Below, one piece after another: positions 6,988-13,512 of a stretch of DNA of 20,120 bases (its first letter is position 1; every line of letters begins with the position of its first letter). The DNA comes from an uncultured Prevotellaceae bacterium (GTDB lineage: Bacteria > Bacteroidota > Bacteroidia > Bacteroidales > Muribaculaceae), in NCBI GenBank assembly GCA_937916085.1, contig CALGGO010000111.1:1-20120 (forward strand). Direction: 5' to 3'. The translations under genes and the position numbers were made by a program. A model generated the notes under the pieces. The model saw only the letters and a list, made by a program, of their open reading frames with translations, searched no databases and was not told the DNA's origin.

Positions 6988-7593
6988 ATGGAAGATTTAA
7001 ACCTCGACATATTCAATTTGCTCGACAGCCAGCCCGAGCCGGCTCGTGGTTCATTGCTAGTGGCTAAACCCACGGTGGAGGACTTTTGCTTCAAGCGCAG
7101 CATCACCATTCTCGTCGATCACGACAACGTGGACGGCTCTATGGGCGTGATAGTGAACAAACCCACGCGTTTTACCCTTAACGAGCTGGTCCCCGACGTG
7201 GTGTGCAACGAGCAGGTGCCACTCTATCTTGGTGGTCCAGTGGGCACTAACATGATGTTTTTCCTGCACTCCTTGGGCAAAGACGCTATTCCTGGCAGCG
7301 AACAGCTGGCGCCAGGAGTGTTCTTTGGCGGAGATTTCGATGTCATGAAGATGTTTCTTGCCGATGGCGAGAACGTGAATGAGAAAGTGAAATTTATGGT
7401 GGGATACAGCGGATGGACTGTTGGCCAACTCGACAACGAGGTGAAGCGCCATGACTGGGCGGTGCTCAAAGGCGATGTCGCACCTCTAGTAATGAGCACC
7501 GACAACGACGCTATGTGGCAAAATGCCGTAGCCCGCTTCGGTGAACAATATCAGCTATGGAAAAACTGGCCCGACGATGTGAGCCTGAACTAA
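6988..7593 (+). CDS. YqgE/AlgH family protein
   Basis: The ATG at 6988 gives a 201-residue product, close to the family's usual ~185-200. Family hallmarks are visible: a RGSLLVAKPTV segment followed by F.RSITILVDHD near residues 25-45, GSMGVIVNKPT, a YLGGPVG segment, then a FMVGYSGWTVGQLDNEV stretch that matches the conserved GY.GW..GQLE..I core. The molecular function is unknown; members are conserved cytoplasmic proteins. An alternative TTG start at 6967 would lie inside the promoter and is rejected. It is transcribed divergently from the aspartokinase and convergently with the acetyltransferase, with only 32 bp to the latter. Confidence 0.92.
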   Translation: MEDLNLDIFNLLDSQPEPARGSLLVAKPTVEDFCFKRSITILVDHDNVDGSMGVIVNKPTRFTLNELVPDVVCNEQVPLYLGGPVGTNMMFFLHSLGKDAIPGSEQLAPGVFFGGDFDVMKMFLADGENVNEKVKFMVGYSGWTVGQLDNEVKRHDWAVLKGDVAPLVMSTDNDAMWQNAVARFGEQYQLWKNWPDDVSLN

Positions 7594-7625
7594 TAGACGG
7601 CAAACCGAACTAATTACTGATAACC

Positions 7626-8150
7626 CTAAAACACCAGCTGCATCATCTCCACGTCGTGGATTTCGGTGCCGTGGTTTATCCATTTTTTCAAAATGCCGGC
7701 ACTGGCAAAGCCATGCTTCTTGAGCAGACCTATGCAAATGGTGTTGCTCGTAGGCACTAAGGCATAAATCTGAAACAACCCCAAGTAGTCGCGCACGTAG
7801 CCAACGGTGAGCTTCAACGCCGCATCGCCTATGCCTTTGCCCTCGTGAGCCTTATCAATCATGATGCCAAACTCGGCGCGGTTGTTGAACGGGTCGAAGT
7901 TGGTGAGGTCAACGGTGCCCACCGGCTCCCCACTCTCGGTGAGCGTTATCATCAACCGCAACTGGCGGGTGTTGAAGATGTCGCTGTCGTAGTTCTGAAG
8001 ATACTGCCACAGGTAGCTCTTGGGCGACGGAGTCATTATGTTGCTCACCGTCCACAACCAAGAGTCATTCTCCCAGCGGTATAGCACATCAAGGTCGGTG
8101 GCCTCAAGCGACCGCAACGTCACGATGTCGTTAGAAATTATCTTTTTCAT
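7626..8150 (-). CDS. GNAT family N-acetyltransferase
   Basis: A 174-residue single-domain protein of the RimJ/RimL-like acetyltransferase type. The opening VTLRSLEATDLDVLYRWEND is typical of this group. A central AEFGIMIDKAHEGKGIGDAAL segment (about residues 90-110) carries the acetyl-CoA pyrophosphate-binding signature (Q/R-x-x-G-x-G/A, here EGKGIGDA). The late GLLKKHGFASAGILKKWI matches the C-terminal G.LKK.GF motif, and near the end lies VEMMQLVF. The acceptor (protein N-terminus, amino sugar or small molecule) cannot be told from sequence. It is monocistronic and convergent with YqgE. Confidence 0.9.
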   Translation of the reverse strand: MKKIISNDIVTLRSLEATDLDVLYRWENDSWLWTVSNIMTPSPKSYLWQYLQNYDSDIFNTRQLRLMITLTESGEPVGTVDLTNFDPFNNRAEFGIMIDKAHEGKGIGDAALKLTVGYVRDYLGLFQIYALVPTSNTICIGLLKKHGFASAGILKKWINHGTEIHDVEMMQLVF

Positions 8151-8192
8151 AGCTCGATTTCGTTTGATGAGTGCAAATTTAGTGATATTATT

Positions 8193-8224
8193 TTTGTTAC
8201 ATTACATTTTTTGCACTAAATTTG
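8193..8224 (+). promoter_or_regulatory. Upstream promoter of coaW
   Basis: TTTG (8193-8196), 20-bp spacer, TAAATTTG (8217-8224). The -7 box overlaps the right arm of a perfect 11-bp inverted repeat (CAAATTTAGTG 8174-8184 / CACTAAATTTG 8214-8224). Its left arm reads TAAATTTG on the minus strand, a possible -7 for the divergent acetyltransferase gene. Confidence 0.55.
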
Positions 8225-8261
8225 AATAAATTAGGCTGCGCCTCAGAAAAATCCAAATAAA

Positions 8262-8293
8262 TTTGGTTTTTCATTCGGCTTGCACTAATTTTG
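8262..8293 (+). promoter_or_regulatory. Proximal promoter of coaW
   Basis: TTTG (8262-8265), 20-bp spacer, TAATTTTG (8286-8293). The predicted start near 8300 leaves a leader of about 19 nt to the ATG at 8319. Confidence 0.7.
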
Positions 8294-8318
8294 GACCCGA
8301 TTTCAAAAAACAATACTT

Positions 8319-9143
8319 ATGGGACTAGTAATAGGAATTGATGTGGGCGGAAGCACCACCAAGATTGTGGGATTGAATGACGAGCAGATTCTTTCGCCCA
8401 TGTTTATCACAGCTGCCGACCCTATCACGTCGCTCTTCGGAGCGTTTGGCAAGTATATCTACGACAACGACATAACCCTCGCCGACATCGAGCATGTGAT
8501 GCTCACGGGAGTGGGAAGTTCGGGAGTGACAACACCCATCTATGGTCTGCCCACGAGCAAGGCCGACGAGTTTCAAGCCGACGGTCTGGGTGCTCGCTTC
8601 GACAGCGGTCTCGACAAATTGACCGTGGTGTCGATGGGCACTGGCACCACGCTGGTGAGCGTCGATGGCGACGAGATCAAGCACTTGGGCGGTATAGGCA
8701 TTGGTGGCGGCACACTGATGGGTCTGGCACACCTGCTGCTCAAGACCGACCACATCAGCGATGTCATTGAGATGGCAAAAAACGGCGACATTACACACAT
8801 AAACCTGCAAATAAAGGACATCTGCAAGACCGACCTCGAGGGTCTGCCTCTTCACGCCACAGCGTCGCTCTTTGGCAAAGTGCGTCAAAACACCCCCAGC
8901 GACAACGATGTGGCGCTAGGCATCATTTGTATGGTGCTGGAGTCGATTGGTTCGGCGGCAGTGCTGTCAAAGCTCAATACTGGCGTGAAGGACTTTGTGC
9001 TGATTGGCAACCTCACGCGCCTGCCGCAATGCGCAGTGGTATTCCCACGCATCGAGGAAATCTATGGCGTGAAATTCCACATCCCCACCCACGCCGAATA
9101 CTGCACCGCCCTAGGCGCAGCACTCGCATTTAATAAAGCATAA
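8319..9143 (+). CDS. coaW: Type II pantothenate kinase
   Basis: Phosphorylates pantothenate to 4'-phosphopantothenate, the committed step of coenzyme A synthesis. The 274-residue protein begins with the ASKHA phosphate-binding loop GIDVGGSTTKIVG. It then shows VMLTGVGSSGV, the VVSMGTGTTLVSVDG motif, HLGGIGIGGGTLMGLAHLLL (the type II GG(I/T)G.GGG stretch), a D.NLQIKDI segment, and the closing AEYCTALGAALAF loop. This order matches the staphylococcal/eukaryotic type II enzymes, which are generally insensitive to CoA feedback, rather than CoaA or CoaX. Two upstream promoters are visible. It is convergent with the radical SAM gene; metabolic housekeeping role. Confidence 0.92.
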   Translation: MGLVIGIDVGGSTTKIVGLNDEQILSPMFITAADPITSLFGAFGKYIYDNDITLADIEHVMLTGVGSSGVTTPIYGLPTSKADEFQADGLGARFDSGLDKLTVVSMGTGTTLVSVDGDEIKHLGGIGIGGGTLMGLAHLLLKTDHISDVIEMAKNGDITHINLQIKDICKTDLEGLPLHATASLFGKVRQNTPSDNDVALGIICMVLESIGSAAVLSKLNTGVKDFVLIGNLTRLPQCAVVFPRIEEIYGVKFHIPTHAEYCTALGAALAFNKA

Positions 9144-9166
9144 AGCGAACGATGAATAAATACAAA

Positions 9167-9196
9167 GACGGTGAATGGGAGTCCGATCCCCGTTCT
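9167..9196. terminator. Imperfect hairpin between convergent coaW and rSAM genes
   Basis: GACGGTGAATGGG and CCCCGTTCTCCGTTC are partly complementary around a short AGTCCGAT turn. The T-rich stretch after it (TTCTTATTTCTTC) suits termination of coaW transcripts and may also serve the opposite strand. Pairing is imperfect. Its purine-then-pyrimidine layout also recalls the heptamer arrays elsewhere in the window. Confidence 0.4.
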
Positions 9197-9202
9197 CCGT
9201 TC

Positions 9203-10267
9203 TTATTTCTTCACTTTGCTAATGGTCAGGTAGTTGCAGTGCATCATCTTGCCCTCGTCGTCACGCAGGTGGAACGGCCCGCCGGCGCACCAGTCCCACG
9301 CCTTGCACTTGGCGCACTCGTCGCGCTTCATCCATCGACGATCGCGCATCTGCTTAAAGCGGTTGTTCCACACGTCACTGAAGCGGTCGCGGTAGATATT
9401 TCCCTGATTGTAATGCGAACGAATGCTCAGGCAGCCGCTTATGTCGCCGTTGGCAAGTATCGATGCCGTCATTGTGCCTGCGTCGCAGCGGAAGATGTGC
9501 CCCCGCACCTCGCCCTCGTAGTCGCCCAGGAACCCCTCGCAGCTATAGGAAATGTTTATATTACCCTCTTTGCGAGTCGAGGCGATGAAATCCATGAGCG
9601 CAACATACTGCTCTGGATTCAGATACAGCTCATTGTTGAGTTTTGCTCTGCCTTGCGGGAAGATGGTGAAGATGCGCCACTTGGTAACTCCTGCATCGAT
9701 GAGATACTGCTTGAGCTGGGGCAATGTGGAGAAGTTGCGCTGATTTACGCAAGTAATCACATCCCACAGCAGGTTGCGGGTGCGGGTAAGAAGTTTCACC
9801 GCGTTCATCGCGCCGTCGAACGACCCTCCTCGCAGCCAGTTGTGTTCCTCCTCAAGACCGTCGAGGCTCACTGCCACGGTGCGCAAGCCTGCCTTCAGCA
9901 CATCGCGCAACATCTGTTCTGTGAGCAGTACGCCATTGGTCACAAAGCCCCACAGGAAACCTCGGTCGGTAATTGCTTTGCCACACTCCACGATGTCAGG
10001 GCGTACTAATGGCTCACCACCCACGGTGTTGACCAATACTTTCTTGGGAGCTATCATCGTTGCCACGTCGTCGAGCACAGGAAGGAAATGCTCAAGAGGC
10101 ATATCGGGCGTCAGCGACACCTTGCGGCAATCGCTGCCACAGTGGCGGCATGAGAGGTTGCAGCGCAGGGTGCATTCCCAGAAAAGCTGTCGCAACGGAT
10201 GATGCTTCTCAAGCCACCGCCGCTCATTGCGGGTCTTCTCCAGTTCTATAAGTTGGCGGGTTTTCAT
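9203..10267 (-). CDS. Radical SAM/SPASM maturase paired with small lipoproteins (rSAM_w_lipo type)
   Basis: A 354-residue radical S-adenosylmethionine enzyme. The cluster motif RCNLSCRHC places CX3CX2C at C36, C40 and C43, followed by VGGEPLVRPD (SAM-binding GGEP). A C-terminal SPASM domain supplies further cysteines, C261, C279, C318, C321, C327 and C344, able to hold auxiliary Fe-S clusters as in peptide- and protein-modifying enzymes. It is the last gene of a four-gene operon, starting 12 bp after the third of three related small lipoproteins. From memory this matches a Bacteroidetes pairing catalogued as an rSAM/SPASM protein with adjacent radical SAM-associated lipoproteins (I believe TIGR04133 with TIGR04134). 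It probably modifies those lipoproteins before export; the chemistry and residue are unknown. Confidence 0.9.
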   Translation of the reverse strand: MKTRQLIELEKTRNERRWLEKHHPLRQLFWECTLRCNLSCRHCGSDCRKVSLTPDMPLEHFLPVLDDVATMIAPKKVLVNTVGGEPLVRPDIVECGKAITDRGFLWGFVTNGVLLTEQMLRDVLKAGLRTVAVSLDGLEEEHNWLRGGSFDGAMNAVKLLTRTRNLLWDVITCVNQRNFSTLPQLKQYLIDAGVTKWRIFTIFPQGRAKLNNELYLNPEQYVALMDFIASTRKEGNINISYSCEGFLGDYEGEVRGHIFRCDAGTMTASILANGDISGCLSIRSHYNQGNIYRDRFSDVWNNRFKQMRDRRWMKRDECAKCKAWDWCAGGPFHLRDDEGKMMHCNYLTISKVKK

Positions 10268-10279
10268 TATTATGTGTTT

Positions 10280-10591
10280 TTAAGGCTCATCAACAATCTC
10301 GGGTTTCCCCTCAATCTCATCGAAATAAGATGGCGGACCATAGACTGTCTCTATATCTTCAATAGGGGGACCATATACATCCTCCACGTCGCTGATTTCG
10401 CTTATATCGCTGACTTCGCTGACTTCGCTGATATCGCTATTCTCACTGGACTCGGAGCTCAAGATGCTTGCATCATCATCAAGGTTGTACTTTTTTGTGT
10501 GCTGGCAAGCAGTGATGCCTATCATTGCGCCTATCACAACCAGTCCTCGCACCAACCATTTTTTTATTACAAATGTCGGCTTTTTCATCAT
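10280..10591 (-). CDS. Small rSAM-associated lipoprotein C
   Basis: A 103-residue lipoprotein. The N-terminus KKWLVRGLVVIGAMIGITAC shares the family pattern KW-x-VR-x-LV-x-x-GA-x-x-G-x-x-[AS]C, with the lipidated Cys at the end. A low-complexity acidic/Ser repeat (ISEVSEVSDISEIS) encoded by 9-bp units follows, then two YGPP motifs (VEDVYGPPIED and ETVYGPPSYFD). Its start overlaps the stop of lipoprotein B by 4 bp (ATGA), implying translational coupling. It is the copy nearest the radical SAM gene and is the richest in YGPP motifs. A proposed substrate of the neighbouring enzyme; no other domain. Confidence 0.85.
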   Translation of the reverse strand: MMKKPTFVIKKWLVRGLVVIGAMIGITACQHTKKYNLDDDASILSSESSENSDISEVSEVSDISEISDVEDVYGPPIEDIETVYGPPSYFDEIEGKPEIVDEP

Positions 10592-10842
10592 TCAGAATCT
10601 TTTTCCTGTTTCAACTCTGGTTCATCGCTTGCCTTTACACTGTCAATCCTTTCTACAGGATGTCCATAAACGTCCTCTACCACATTTATGCGCTGAGGAT
10701 CATATCCTGGCGGCGGGCCATAGACACCCTCGGCGGGGTTGGGACCAATCTTGTGAGTGCATGACGACAAGCCCATCAGAGCGCCAACAGCCACCAGCGC
10801 ACGCACTCCCCATTTATGCACATTAAAACTCATCTTTTTCAT
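10588..10842 (-). CDS. Small rSAM-associated lipoprotein B
   Basis: An 84-residue paralogue. The N-terminal signal (KWGVRALVAVGALMGLSSC) closely matches A and C. The exported part carries GVYGPPPGYDPQR and EDVYGHPVERID, the second a YGHP variant of the YGPP motif. It ends in a charged tail. It begins 3 bp after the stop of lipoprotein A and overlaps C by 4 bp, so all three are made from one message. Function unknown. The paralogy, tight packing and shared motif support a common, co-modified set. Confidence 0.85.
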   Translation of the reverse strand: MKKMSFNVHKWGVRALVAVGALMGLSSCTHKIGPNPAEGVYGPPPGYDPQRINVVEDVYGHPVERIDSVKASDEPELKQEKDSE

Positions 10843-10845
10843 AGC

Positions 10846-11175
10846 TTACTCTTCCTCAGGATTTATTTGTTTCAACTTCGGTTTTTCTTTTAGAGTTTCT
10901 GGACTGACAATAGTGTCATACACGACATTGCCATTCTCGTCAACGCGTTCTGCTATTGATTGTAAAACGGGGGCATCTTGATAAATATTCACCAGTGGAC
11001 CGTATTTGAGATTATGAATCTGGGGCATATTATTATTGTTGTTGTCGAAGTAATTATTGTTGTCCTCTTCCACCACTTTCTTGGTGTGACAACAAGCCGA
11101 GATGCCCAGCAAAGCACCTACGGCAACAAGCACTCTAACCGTCCATTTCTGCACATTAAAACTAACCTTCTTCAT
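10846..11175 (-). CDS. Small rSAM-associated lipoprotein A
   Basis: First gene of the operon. The start is placed at the ATG of MKKVSFNVQKW (109 aa), because an upstream in-frame ATG at 11250 would lie beyond the promoter and precede the signal. The signal KWTVRVLVAVGALLGISACC ends with two adjacent Cys, the first being the probable lipidation site. An Asn-rich spacer (DNNNYFDNNNNN) follows, then LKYGPLVNIYQD, a diverged form of the YGPP motif, and a charged tail. Paralogous to B and C but longer and more diverged. A strong promoter match is at 11209-11240. Confidence 0.85.
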   Translation of the reverse strand: MKKVSFNVQKWTVRVLVAVGALLGISACCHTKKVVEEDNNNYFDNNNNNMPQIHNLKYGPLVNIYQDAPVLQSIAERVDENGNVVYDTIVSPETLKEKPKLKQINPEEE

Positions 11176-11208
11176 AGCAATAAAAAATTGAGGAACATAA
11201 TTAGCAAG

Positions 11209-11240
11209 CAAATATAAGACTTTTTTCCAAAAAGAGCAAA
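11209..11240 (-). promoter_or_regulatory. Promoter of the lipoprotein/rSAM operon
   Basis: On the minus strand TTTG (11240-11237), a 20-bp spacer, then TATATTTG (11216-11209): an exact match to the Bacteroidetes consensus. The predicted leader to the ATG at 11175 is about 25-30 nt. Confidence 0.75.
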
Positions 11241-11317
11241 TTCCAATCACTAAAGATGCAATAAAAACTAGAAAAACAACAAAATAACCAATTTTGAAAA
11301 CCCAAAGAGTCCAGTTT

Positions 11318-11336
11318 GTTGAGATGCCATCGCAAC
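11318..11336. repeat. 19-bp palindrome, family copy 3
   Basis: GTTGAGATG-C-CATCGCAAC: the same element as 5985-6003 with one arm mismatch. It lies between the glycerate kinase stop (11344) and the lipoprotein operon promoter, about 80 bp upstream of the latter. Confidence 0.7.
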
Positions 11337-11343
11337 AAGTAAA

Positions 11344-12465
11344 CTAACAACTCTTAGCCATTATTTCCCTAGTGGCGGCAGCAACGTTGCCGAGGGTGGT
11401 CATGGTGTCAAGGGCTTGCTCTAAGGGCATACCCACAGGGGTAACGGCAAGTACTTTTTCGAAGCCCATTTCGGTGGTATTGGTGCCGGGGGCTATGCAT
11501 CCGCAAAGGGCAACAACTGGCACTCCTTTTTTCTTTGCCGCTTTCAGCACTCCTGCCGGTGCCTTGCCGTGAAGGGTTTGTGCATCGATACGGCCCTCAC
11601 CGGTTATGACAAGGTCGGCATCGGCGATAAGGTCGTCAAAATGCGCCATTTCGAGCAACACATCTATTCCTGGCTTGATGGTTGCGTGGAGCATTGCCAT
11701 CATCCCCGCCGTCACACCGCCTGCGGCACCAGCACCAGGCAAGTGAGCAATGTGATGTGGCAGCAGCGTGGCAAAATGCCTTAGACCATCGTCGAGTAGT
11801 GCGACCTGCTGCTGCGAAGCCCCTTTTTGCGGGGCGAAGATATATGCTGCACCTTTTTCGCCATACAGAGGATTGTCGACATCACTCAGCAACGTGAATC
11901 GCGTGTTTAGCACCTTGCTGTCAACGTTGTTGCCATTGATGCGGTCAATCTTGGCAAGATTCTCGCCGCAAGGCGATAACACGTTGCCGTTCTTGTCAAC
12001 AAACTTGAATCCCAAAGCCTCTAGAATGCCCATCCCTCCATCGCAAGTGGCGCTGCCGCCAAGTCCTAGCACTATGTGCCTCGCACCGTGGTTGACGGCG
12101 TGGGCAATCATTTCTCCTGTGCCAAATGTGCTAGCCTTCATCACGTCGCGGCAACCGTAAGGCACTAATGCCAGCCCGCTTGCCGTAGCAAGGTCCATAT
12201 AGGCTGTGTCACCGTCGATGACGTATTGCGCCTTGACCTGTGGCAGCTGGCGCAGCGGTGCAGTAACGCTCACTTTGCAAGTATTTGCCTTTGCTCCGAT
12301 GATGCTTTTGACACATTCCATCGTGCCGTCTCCGCCATCGGCAATGGGCACTGCTACCACCTGCGCATCAGGATAGACGCTGTGGATCTCATCACCTATC
12401 ACCTGCGCCAGTTGCTCACTGGTGGCACTTCCCTTGAACTTATCGATGGCGATTACTACTTTCAT
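11344..12465 (-). CDS. Glycerate kinase (GarK/GlxK type)
   Basis: Phosphorylates D-glycerate, probably to 2-phosphoglycerate as in the GarK/GlxK family, feeding glycerate into lower glycolysis. The 373-residue length is typical. Motifs seen: IAIDKFKGSATS at the N-terminus, VPIADGGDGTMECV (substrate loop), ATASGLALVP, VLGLGGSATCDGGMGILEALGF, LSDVDNPLYGEKGAAYIFAPQKGAS, PGAGAAGGVTAGM, and LVITGEGRIDAQTLHGKAP. All are diagnostic of glycerate kinase type 1. The usual start MK-VVIA-D is slightly altered (AIDKFKGS instead of APDSFKGS). A heptamer array lies just upstream. No partner hydroxypyruvate or tartronate genes are nearby. Confidence 0.94.
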   Translation of the reverse strand: MKVVIAIDKFKGSATSEQLAQVIGDEIHSVYPDAQVVAVPIADGGDGTMECVKSIIGAKANTCKVSVTAPLRQLPQVKAQYVIDGDTAYMDLATASGLALVPYGCRDVMKASTFGTGEMIAHAVNHGARHIVLGLGGSATCDGGMGILEALGFKFVDKNGNVLSPCGENLAKIDRINGNNVDSKVLNTRFTLLSDVDNPLYGEKGAAYIFAPQKGASQQQVALLDDGLRHFATLLPHHIAHLPGAGAAGGVTAGMMAMLHATIKPGIDVLLEMAHFDDLIADADLVITGEGRIDAQTLHGKAPAGVLKAAKKKGVPVVALCGCIAPGTNTTEMGFEKVLAVTPVGMPLEQALDTMTTLGNVAAATREIMAKSC

Positions 12466-12518
12466 CGTTATTCGTTTATCGTTTTTAGCTGACGAGCGAA
12501 CGAGCTGACGAGGCTTAT

Positions 12519-12595
12519 CAGTTCAGAGTTCAGAGTACAGAGTACAGAGGGGTACGGAGTCCTCTCCACTCTCCACTCTCCACTCTCCACTTTAT
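12519..12595. repeat. Heptamer repeat array between coiled-coil lipoprotein and glycerate kinase
   Basis: In strict 7-bp register: CAGTTCA, GAGTTCA, GAGTACA, GAGTACA, GAGGGGT, ACGGAGT, CCTCTCC, then ACTCTCC x3 and ACTTTAT. As in the array at 3733-3856, purine-rich units on the left turn into pyrimidine-rich units at a GGAG...CTCC centre. The last unit contains the stop codon of the 12592 gene. Confidence 0.85.
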
Positions 12596-13512
12596 TCGAC
12601 CTGCACTACGAGGTAGTTGCTGTATTCCCAAAAGGTTGCCGCATCAATGATTTTGATGATTGTCATGTCCTCGGCTTCCTCGATGGCGAAAGATTGCGGG
12701 TCATGGGTGGTGAGTATATTTACTTTCTTGCTTTTAATAGGAATCTCATTCAACGTGCGCTTGTCGGCCTTTACAAAATAAGAGAGCAACAAATTTCCAC
12801 TCTGCATCACTTTGGTCTTTTTCAGGAACTCCGAGTCGATTATCTTGTGGGTTTTCAAGTCACTTCTGGTGCCTATGGCATAGTAGCACTCGTTGAGCTC
12901 ATTATTGAGCGACTCTGCCTGTTCCTTCTTCTTAATTTCCTCTTCAGGAGCCACTTGCGTCTCTTTGGGAGGAGCATTGACCACTGTGGAGTCAGAGCGT
13001 TCCTTCGTGACTTTAGGTTTTGAGGTTGAGGAATGCAGTTTGGCACTGAGTTGGTCAACCTTTGCCTTTTGCAAGTCAAGTTGTTGTCGCAGGTTGGTGA
13101 TAGTTTGCGCCACCTCGACTCGCCCCTGCTCGTCGAGGTCGTTTAAATCGTCTTCTATATTGACGAGCATCCTGCGTCTTTCCTGAATGGCGTTCTTTGC
13201 CAACAGGATATTATTGCGCAGCTTCGCTCTCTTGTTTTGTGACAGCAGCGAGAGATCGGTAGTGTCGAGTGTCTGCTCAAAGCGTGTAATATCGTCAAAT
13301 CCATCATTTATCTCATTGGTAAGAGCATTAAGCGAACTCTTGAGCTGCTGTGGCGCGGTGAGCACGTCTTCGGCCGAAGGTTTCAGCTCGTCGTTGCTTC
13401 TTATCATTTGCGGCTGCTCGCTCTTGTCGCTTTTATCCTTGTCACGACACGAGGAGAATGCCACCACAACAATCGCCAATAATGATAATATGAGTTTACT
13501 AAGCGTTCTCAT
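12592..13512 (-). CDS. Coiled-coil lipoprotein of unknown function
   Basis: The start is set at the ATG at 13512, giving 306 residues. The signal ends AIVVVAFSSC (lipobox Cys22), followed by a very charged DKDKSDK linker. Residues roughly 50-180 show heptad-like Leu/Ile with many charged residues (ALTNEINDGFDDITRFEQTL, IQERRRMLVNIEDDL), indicating a coiled coil. A Ser/Thr/Lys-rich spacer and then a small beta-rich C-terminal domain (KKVNILTTHDPQSFAIEEAE) follow. I believe similar Bacteroidales lipoproteins exist but no function is known to me. Its start codon lies inside the end of rsmI (14-bp overlap), so the two are co-translated. Confidence 0.85.
   Translation of the reverse strand: MRTLSKLILSLLAIVVVAFSSCRDKDKSDKSEQPQMIRSNDELKPSAEDVLTAPQQLKSSLNALTNEINDGFDDITRFEQTLDTTDLSLLSQNKRAKLRNNILLAKNAIQERRRMLVNIEDDLNDLDEQGRVEVAQTITNLRQQLDLQKAKVDQLSAKLHSSTSKPKVTKERSDSTVVNAPPKETQVAPEEEIKKKEQAESLNNELNECYYAIGTRSDLKTHKIIDSEFLKKTKVMQSGNLLLSYFVKADKRTLNEIPIKSKKVNILTTHDPQSFAIEEAEDMTIIKIIDAATFWEYSNYLVVQVE

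Noticed and set aside
9152..10009. 285-codon open frame on the plus strand
   Set aside because: It lies opposite the radical SAM gene, whose Fe-S and SPASM cysteines are intact. The plus-strand product has no recognisable domain; it is a shadow of a GC-rich gene.
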